In this document: piece after piece, positions 5,039-9,698 of the stretch
How positions within the stretch are numbered: the stretch's first letter is position 1
How the letters are laid out: each line of letters begins with the position of its first letter
Assembly: GCF_051488665.1 (NCBI RefSeq)
Contig: NZ_JBPSEG010000023.1
Coordinates: 1 to 9,698, forward strand
DNA from: Melioribacter sp051488665
Lineage (GTDB): Bacteria; Bacteroidota; Ignavibacteria; Ignavibacteriales; Melioribacteraceae
DNA length: 9,698 bases
Reading direction: 5' to 3'
Made by a program: the position numbers and the translations under genes
Notes under the pieces: model-generated
What the model saw: only the letters and a program-made list of their open reading frames with translations
Database searches by the model: none
What the model was told of the DNA's origin: nothing

Positions 5039-7354
5039 CTACTTCGCCAGCATCATCTTCTTAACTGCATAATTCTTCCCAGCTTTTAATGTGTAAAAAT
5101 ATATTCCACTGGAAAGTTGATACTTATCTGCTGAAAATTCTACTCTGTAATTTCCTGCTTCCTTAAATTCATTTACTAACGTTGCTACTTCCCTGCCGAG
5201 TATATCATATATTTTTATTGTTACAAAATTTTTCTCGGGCAACTGATAACTGATTACTGTTGTTGGGTTGAAGGGATTGGGATAATTATACATTCCGATA
5301 ATTTCAGACTTGTGCTTATTGTCCGGGATTTTCCTTTTTGGCAATATTTCTGGTATTGTTTCTGTTTCCCCCGTAATTAACATTGCATTGTATGTTAAAA
5401 TGTCTTCGGGATATTTTTCTTTTAGTTCGGAGAAATAAATTCTACTGTTCAATTTATCTTTCAGAAGCTCAGAGTAAATGTAACCTAAATTAAATAATGC
5501 ATTCTTTTCTACATTTTCATATTGAGAATAATTCTCTTTTAATGTCACTAAGTTTTTTATTCCAGTATCATACTTTCGATTATTTATAAGAAACATGTTT
5601 TCAAGTTCAAGTACCCAAACATACAATTCATTATCATCCGATAAACTATTTTTAGTTTCATTATCAAGCAAATCAATAAAATCACCTTTCCCCAATATTC
5701 TGTAGCAATCAGCTATCTGGGATAATATATATTTCCTTCTTTCTATGTTTCTGTCTCTCCTTAATTCCTTAATATATATCGAGACTGCTTCTTCGTATTT
5801 ACCATCTATTTTCAAGTGGATAGCTTTTGCTAAGTTTTCGTTCAACGAAAATCCCGAAGGCTCTGAGTTATTATGCTCTGTATTGATATTATCTACAACT
5901 ACAGAGGATCTTTTCCCTAGCTGCGGGTAATAATTATTTGGGAATGGACTTGCAGATGCAGGTAGGTAATATATCTGTGCACCGTTTGTAGCGTAAAAAT
6001 AATCAGGATTTGGCGGATACATTCCCCACCAATTGTTTATAGCAACCACTAAATTAGGATTATTTGCTCTTACAGCATAGCTGCTGTAAATATCTACATT
6101 GTTACCATTGATATAAGCATTGCATTGACCGTCTGCATAAATTGCAGTGCTATTCCCAACCAGAGCATTAGCATAGTAACCGCTATAACCCATTATATTT
6201 GGTGAACTTTGATTTACGAGATAAACACCATATGAATTATTCATAAAATAATTATCATAAATGTAAGGTGATGAACCAAGAGCAAATATGCCATTATTAT
6301 TACCATAAATATAATTCTTAGCAATATGAGGTGATGAATAGTAGAGAGCAATACCGTGAGCAGTGCTGTATTGAATAGAGTTATTATAAATTTGTTTTGT
6401 AATAGTACCAATATTATTCAGCCAGATGCCAGAAGAATTATTCGTAAAAGTAGAGTTTTGAATAATAGGAAGAACCCCGTTGCACTCGACTCCACGCGAG
6501 GCATTTTTTATTACACATTGATTAATTATAGAATTATCCGAGCCGCTGTTAAATTTAATACCGTTTGAACCGCTGGGGGAAATGAAGTCAAAGGTAGCTC
6601 CGTCGGCATTTAGTGTGCCGTTGACAATAAGAGAAGAACCGTTATAAAAGTTTAAATATGAGCCCGTATTGATTTTAAGTGTAATACCATTATTTATTTG
6701 AGCATTGCTATAGACATTGTGATTAATTGCCGCAACTACAACTGTTTGTCCAGCTTGAACTGACATTAAAGCCACAGTAATAGTAGAAAAGTCGGCTGGA
6801 ACACCATATACATTATTTCTTTTATAGTACTTTAAGTAAGTTGTTCCGGCATACCAATATGGACAATAATTGTACGCGTGTTGCATCAAAGGACCAGGTC
6901 CCCACTTTGATATAAATATGCCGGACTGTGAGGTCGTGATGGCTGAATGATTAGCTTGATTATCAGGAAGATACGAAACCTTAAGTCCATTTGTTTCTGA
7001 TGACTGCTCAACATAACTATTGTCTTGCCAATAAATATCCTCGGCTGTAAAGGTATTGTAACCAATCCAAACAGGACTTCCTCCTTCTGATACATACCAC
7101 GCATAACCATGACAATTATATGTCGAAGATGCATTGGATATCAAAATTGCATTTGGATAGGTATTTGTAGCCCATTTATTCAATGCAGCAATCTCAGAAG
7201 GTGACATCTCGTCACATATGTATGTATCTGGAACTATTGAACCCTGTGGAGTATATATTGTTGTTTGCGAATCTGCGAGAACTTTAGTCAATACACAAAA
7301 TTCTAGTAAAATTAAAAGTATGAAACTCTCCTTCTTAATATTTTCTAATTTCAT
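5039..7354 (-). CDS. Secreted T9SS protein: NlpC/P60-like domain, beta-helix, TPR-like region
   Basis: The 771-aa multidomain protein has a signal peptide at 1 to about 27 (KVLA, before DSQ). Residues 50-175 carry NCHGYAW (80-86), NHSAI (135-139), SKWG (149-152), H159 and C164. The first two resemble the Cys and His sites of NlpC/P60- and CHAP-type papain-fold enzymes (DCSGF..., HVGI...), suggesting C81 and H136 as catalytic; this is inference. Residues 190-470 are short repeats with NN, YY and SSP turns typical of a right-handed beta-helix, usually a carbohydrate-binding or -cleaving scaffold. Residues 500-660 are helical, TPR-like (GKYEEAVSIYIKEL, FNLGYIYSEL). Residues 687-771 are a full T9SS type A sorting domain (YNYPNPFNPTT, IYDILGREV, LSSGIYFYTLKAG, KMMLAK). 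An AGGGGGT site supports the start. It lies 15 bp after the 248-aa gene, so the two are probably co-expressed. Confidence 0.88.
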   Translation of the reverse strand: MKLENIKKESFILLILLEFCVLTKVLADSQTTIYTPQGSIVPDTYICDEMSPSEIAALNKWATNTYPNAILISNASSTYNCHGYAWYVSEGGSPVWIGYNTFTAEDIYWQDNSYVEQSSETNGLKVSYLPDNQANHSAITTSQSGIFISKWGPGPLMQHAYNYCPYWYAGTTYLKYYKRNNVYGVPADFSTITVALMSVQAGQTVVVAAINHNVYSNAQINNGITLKINTGSYLNFYNGSSLIVNGTLNADGATFDFISPSGSNGIKFNSGSDNSIINQCVIKNASRGVECNGVLPIIQNSTFTNNSSGIWLNNIGTITKQIYNNSIQYSTAHGIALYYSSPHIAKNYIYGNNNGIFALGSSPYIYDNYFMNNSYGVYLVNQSSPNIMGYSGYYANALVGNSTAIYADGQCNAYINGNNVDIYSSYAVRANNPNLVVAINNWWGMYPPNPDYFYATNGAQIYYLPASASPFPNNYYPQLGKRSSVVVDNINTEHNNSEPSGFSLNENLAKAIHLKIDGKYEEAVSIYIKELRRDRNIERRKYILSQIADCYRILGKGDFIDLLDNETKNSLSDDNELYVWVLELENMFLINNRKYDTGIKNLVTLKENYSQYENVEKNALFNLGYIYSELLKDKLNSRIYFSELKEKYPEDILTYNAMLITGETETIPEILPKRKIPDNKHKSEIIGMYNYPNPFNPTTVISYQLPEKNFVTIKIYDILGREVATLVNEFKEAGNYRVEFSADKYQLSSGIYFYTLKAGKNYAVKKMMLAK

Positions 7355-7369
7355 ATTTTTTACCCCCTA

Positions 7370-8116
7370 TTAATTTTCACTCAAATATTGTTTCGCATAG
7401 TCTAATATTTTATTCACTAAATTTGCATTCGGAGCATAAGCGTCCTTAAGAAATGCTCTCAATTTTTCATCTGTTAGTACTTCCTTTGTAAATGGGAGAA
7501 AATTATCTTTCAACATAATTCTCCCTGTAACCAATGCAATGTTTCCGAAGCTTAGGATTCCATAGATTTCAGGGTACTTGCTTTTGGTTTGTGCTTTTTT
7601 GATGCACTCAAGTATCAACAATTTTTCCTGCTCCTTCGAAAGGTTGATTACTATATCATTCTGAGCTAATAAGATTTCTATACTGTAATATTTAGCTGCA
7701 TATTCTCCTTTATCATCTAATGACCAGCTTTCGTCAATCGCACATGGATCCATTTGTCTGTATTTTTCAATTAGTTTGACACCTGCATCCTTCCTTCTTA
7801 ATAATTCTTGCAAACCATTGAACCCTGAAGTTACTGATTCAAATCCCACTTGAAATTCATCGAACGCAAAAATATCCCCGTAGAGGGGATAGCTCAAGCA
7901 CGTTTCTATAAGGTCATCTGTTGACATGTTTTTAAGTATAGCTTCTGGTATCTGGCATACCTTCTGCATTTGGTAATGAGATGTAAGAGCTTTCCACTCC
8001 AATGTACCAGGTTTAATAGGGTATTCGTATACTCCGCTTCCGCGCTGGGCCTGAATAGAAATAAAGGAGAATATAATAATTACAACAACAATCAAACGTC
8101 TTATTATATTACTCAT
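7370..8116 (-). CDS. Exported 248-aa protein of unknown function, paired with the 771-aa protein
   Basis: Residues 1-24 are a signal peptide (RRLIVVVIIIFSFISIQAQ, cleavage near Q24). The mature protein is mainly helical. Its most distinctive part is CQIPEAIL (54-61), MSTDDLIETCLSYPLYGDIFAF (64-85), FQVGFESVTSGFNGLQELLRRKDAG (88-112) and LIEKYRQMDP (115-124). I have the impression of a Bacteroidota family with the same ST-x-x-L-x-x-TC-L-x-YP and FNG-x-x-EL-x-x-RKD signature, but I cannot name a domain or function. Cysteines occur at 54, 73, 125 and 171. ATG 8116 is preceded by a strong AGGAGGT about 6 nt away. The 771-aa gene follows after 15 bp, so a role linked to it (partner, chaperone or inhibitor) is a reasonable guess. 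Confidence 0.85.
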   Translation of the reverse strand: MSNIIRRLIVVVIIIFSFISIQAQRGSGVYEYPIKPGTLEWKALTSHYQMQKVCQIPEAILKNMSTDDLIETCLSYPLYGDIFAFDEFQVGFESVTSGFNGLQELLRRKDAGVKLIEKYRQMDPCAIDESWSLDDKGEYAAKYYSIEILLAQNDIVINLSKEQEKLLILECIKKAQTKSKYPEIYGILSFGNIALVTGRIMLKDNFLPFTKEVLTDEKLRAFLKDAYAPNANLVNKILDYAKQYLSEN

Positions 8117-8187
8117 TCTTGTACCTCCTAATATTTTAAACCTTTTGTAAGCTTAATTAATTCAAAAAATTTAAAAGATTAAAACCA

Positions 8188-9246
8188 TCAATTGAACTGC
8201 ACTTGTCTTGGTATTCTCTCGCCAACAGAAAATATCCAGTATGTTCCATCTGCTTTCATTACAAGGCAATTAGCACCCGCATAAATAAGAACAACATTTT
8301 CTAATCCATCTATTTTTATAGGAGTGTTCAAAGCAACTAATTTATCTCCCATATGTCCTGCATAGCCCCAAGTCCATACTGTTCCATCTTCCTTTAAAGC
8401 TAAGTTATAATCGTAGTTTGCTGATATAGCAATAACATTGGAGAGATTTTTTACCTTCGTAGGAACTTCACTGTCCTCAAATGTTCCATTCCCCAATTGA
8501 CCAAAGTTATTTTTACCCCAAGCCCATACTGTTCCATCACTACTTAATACAACCATGCGTTGCTGAGTACTTTGTATCGCTATAACTCCGTTTGGAACAT
8601 TCGTTAGATACTCATTTGTACCAAGATGATAAATTTTCCCATCAGATAGTAAAGCATACTGATTATCAATTGCAATAGCATTATTAATCTCACTGTATCG
8701 AATAGGACCTTTAATAACTTGCCTAGAATATGGGTCAATATTCATAAACCATATGGAACCATCTCTAGTTAAAAGATAAACCTCAGACCCCCATAAACTT
8801 ATGCTTTTAATATCACTTAGATAAGCAATTTTCTTTGGTATTGAAACAGTACTGTCATTTGGCGGGGGTACCCAATTTACATAACTCCCCCAAAACCAAA
8901 TATTACCATCTCTGTCCGCTGCAATAGCAGCACCCCAAAACTGATCAATTGAAATAACATTACTCAGATTCAAAACTTTACATGGGGTATCGCTGTTTTT
9001 TGTTGTTCCGTTCCCAAGTGTTCCCGCATAATTATTTCCCCATGTCCATACAGTGCCATCTGGTTTAAGCACTTCAAATACAAACTCAGAAACAACTTGT
9101 CCATACCATTCTTCATTCGAAACATTCCCGGGGCTTATTCCATAATCCTCACATGATATTTGAAAAAAAATAAAAAGTACACACCCAAAAATAAGGATGA
9201 TAGAAGGAACCTTAAGTTTCATTACTTGACTTAATAAATCTCGCAT
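8188..9246 (-). CDS. RCC1-repeat protein, probable lipoprotein
   Basis: The 352-aa protein has a hydrophobic N-terminus (residues 12-31, VPSIILIFGCVLFIFFQIS) ending at C32, followed by EDYG. This suggests lipidation at C32 and export to the outer membrane, although the box QISC is not ideal. The rest contains RCC1-type blades: DGTVWTWGNNYAGTLGNGT (63-81), DGNIWFWG (113-120), DGSIWFM (162-168), DGTVWAWGKNNFGQLGNGT (237-255), DGTVWTWGYAG (287-297) and DGTYWIF (333-339). A seven-bladed propeller or a shorter version of it is expected. I chose the start at 9246 rather than 9288: AAGGAGGT lies 7 nt before this ATG, and the in-frame ATG 42 nt upstream has no such site and would add a charged stretch before the signal. 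The ligand is unknown. Confidence 0.88.
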   Translation of the reverse strand: MRDLLSQVMKLKVPSIILIFGCVLFIFFQISCEDYGISPGNVSNEEWYGQVVSEFVFEVLKPDGTVWTWGNNYAGTLGNGTTKNSDTPCKVLNLSNVISIDQFWGAAIAADRDGNIWFWGSYVNWVPPPNDSTVSIPKKIAYLSDIKSISLWGSEVYLLTRDGSIWFMNIDPYSRQVIKGPIRYSEINNAIAIDNQYALLSDGKIYHLGTNEYLTNVPNGVIAIQSTQQRMVVLSSDGTVWAWGKNNFGQLGNGTFEDSEVPTKVKNLSNVIAISANYDYNLALKEDGTVWTWGYAGHMGDKLVALNTPIKIDGLENVVLIYAGANCLVMKADGTYWIFSVGERIPRQVQFN

Positions 9247-9253
9247 TAATTTT

Positions 9254-9260
9254 ACCTCCT
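9254..9260 (-). promoter_or_regulatory. Shine-Dalgarno site that decides the RCC1 gene start
   Basis: AGGAGGT on the minus strand lies 7 nt before ATG 9246. It falls inside the longer reading frame from 9288, which makes the 9288 start unlikely. Confidence 0.8.
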
Positions 9261-9288
9261 TCATTACTCTTTTACACTTTATGAGCAA

Positions 9289-9434
9289 GAAACATTATAA
9301 TTTTTTAAAAGGATAATTAACATACATTTAGTTATATAGGATATCCTCTTTTGTTATGCAGTTTCTTAATAGTAAAATCACAAAATTTATCTGGAGTTAA
9401 CTGTATATATATAATTACAAAATAAACTTCTTTT
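9289..9434. other. Gene-free stretch upstream of the RCC1 gene
   Basis: It is very AT-rich and has no gene. It contains a 10 bp palindrome AGGATATCCT (9338-9347), which is part of a looser inverted pair with AAAAGGATA at 9307-9315, and the tail of the aborted 7-codon frame. No rho-independent terminator is visible. Confidence 0.6.
9294..9299 (-). promoter_or_regulatory. Possible -10 box for the RCC1 gene
   Basis: TATAAT occurs on the minus strand about 50 bp before the chosen start. The best match 17 bp further upstream, TGTTAA, is a poor -35, so this is tentative. Confidence 0.25.
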
Positions 9435-9438
9435 TCAT
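9415..9438 (-). pseudogene. Aborted coupled reading frame MKKKFIL, possible gene-start remnant or leader
   Basis: ATG 9438-9436 overlaps the TGA stop of the small membrane protein as ATGA and is preceded by a perfect AGGAGGT (9450-9444). The frame begins like a signal peptide (MKKKFIL) but stops at TAA 9417-9415. The strong site and coupling suggest that a secreted-protein gene once followed and has been lost. A short translated leader is the alternative. Confidence 0.35.
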
Positions 9439-9551
9439 TCTGCACCTCCTGTTTTATATTTGTTAAAATAAAAAACATACCCCCCTACCACAATTAGTAA
9501 AAGTGGTAGAGAAATAATTTTACCGTATAAACTAAAATTTACTTCATCCAT
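9435..9551 (-). CDS. Small single-span membrane protein, copy 2, 38 aa
   Basis: ATG 9551-9549 starts a 38-codon frame that begins MDEVNFSLYGKIIS, continues LPLLLIVVGGYVFYF as a clear membrane-spanning segment, and ends NKYKTGGAE. GGGGGT lies about 8 nt before the start, like the sites of neighbouring genes. A TTGATT-16-TAAAAT promoter lies upstream. The stop TGA overlaps the next ATG. Compared with copy 1, the first 21 codons differ at two amino acids and at least one silent position (CTA/CTG for L15), as expected for a translated sequence. Charge placement (acidic N-terminus, Lys-rich C-terminus) suggests that the N-terminus lies outside the cytoplasm. I do not recognise the family. It might be a small regulator or a leader coupled to a downstream secreted gene. 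Confidence 0.6.
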   Translation of the reverse strand: MDEVNFSLYGKIISLPLLLIVVGGYVFYFNKYKTGGAE

Positions 9552-9598
9552 CAATTCCACCCCCAGTAAAATGAAATGAACTTACTCAAACCGGGAAG

Positions 9599-9625
9599 TA
9601 TCTGCCCTGCAATTATTCTCAGATA
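9599..9625. promoter_or_regulatory. TATCTG-N15-CAGATA dyad at the expected transcription start, copy 2
   Basis: The arms are at 9599-9604 and 9620-9625, identical to those at 4376-4402 and in the same place relative to the -10 box. Confidence 0.35.
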
Positions 9626-9653
9626 ATTTTACTAAATTTCAAAAAAAAATCAA
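9626..9653 (-). promoter_or_regulatory. Sigma-70-like promoter in repeat copy 2
   Basis: TTGATT (9653-9648) and TAAAAT (9631-9626) on the minus strand are 16 bp apart. The -35 differs from copy 1 by one base and the spacer is one A shorter. It would drive the small ORF and possibly the RCC1 gene beyond it. Confidence 0.55.
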
Positions 9654-9698
9654 GATTTTTTAATATAGGATTAGGGATTGGTGGTTAGGGGGTTCTGA

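Larger units (their letters stand above)
9444..9692 (-). repeat. 250 bp dispersed repeat, copy 2
   Basis: This is the direct repeat of 4224-4470 in the same orientation, with the promoter, dyad, SD and small ORF all intact. The shared part ends with GGTTAGGGGG in both copies, after which the sequences differ. The repeat lies about 200 bp before the RCC1 gene. Confidence 0.9.

Noticed and set aside
4866..5072. Plus-strand 68-codon reading frame
   Set aside because: It runs through hairpin repeats and overlaps the end of the 771-aa gene; no SD site and no protein-like pattern.
9247..9288. Upstream extension of the RCC1 gene to ATG 9288
   Set aside because: The AAGGAGGT site before ATG 9246 lies within this extension, so the shorter start is favoured.

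Overview
The window is AT-rich and most likely chromosomal DNA from an Ignavibacteria-like or other Bacteroidota/Chlorobi-group bacterium. The best evidence is two secreted proteins ending in type IX secretion (T9SS) type A sorting domains with the YPNPFN motif. Telomere-like GGGATTAGGG tracts and GC-rich dispersed palindromes between genes fit the same assignment. Every supported gene lies on the minus strand, and nearly all of them encode exported proteins.

Reading in the direction of transcription (right to left), the right edge (9444-9692) holds copy 2 of a ~250 bp repeat. It carries a sigma-70-like promoter, a 38-codon single-span membrane protein and a strong Shine-Dalgarno site leading into an aborted ATGA-coupled reading frame. 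Next come an RCC1-repeat probable lipoprotein (8188-9246), a 248-aa exported protein of unknown function (7370-8116), and, 15 bp further on, a 771-aa T9SS protein (5039-7354). The 771-aa protein combines an NlpC/P60-like Cys/His domain, a right-handed beta-helix, a helical TPR-like segment and a sorting domain. The last two genes form a tight pair.

The stretch 4471-5038 is a non-coding mosaic of G-rich tracts and hairpin-forming dispersed repeats, clearly richer in GC than its surroundings. Copy 1 of the 250 bp repeat follows at 4224-4470. Its small ORF runs directly into the end of a complete 1400 bp IS3-family insertion sequence (2817-4216), which has 24 bp inverted ends, orfA, orfB and a programmed -1 frameshift site. 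Beyond the IS is a short gene-free stretch (2524-2816) with a possible decayed beta-helix remnant.

The left part is a tight three-gene cluster: a five-Asp-box beta-propeller protein with a T9SS domain (1210-2523), a 187-aa exported protein with a GG-x-G / GAPRF / GE pattern (621-1184), and a matrixin-like zinc metalloprotease cut off by the window edge (1-597). The 187-aa protein may be an NTR/TIMP-like partner or inhibitor of the protease; this is inference only.

The two most interesting points are the repeated promoter plus small-membrane-protein module, whose ORF is preserved in both copies and absent from simple ORF lists, and the two secreted protease-like genes, each paired with an uncharacterised small exported protein.
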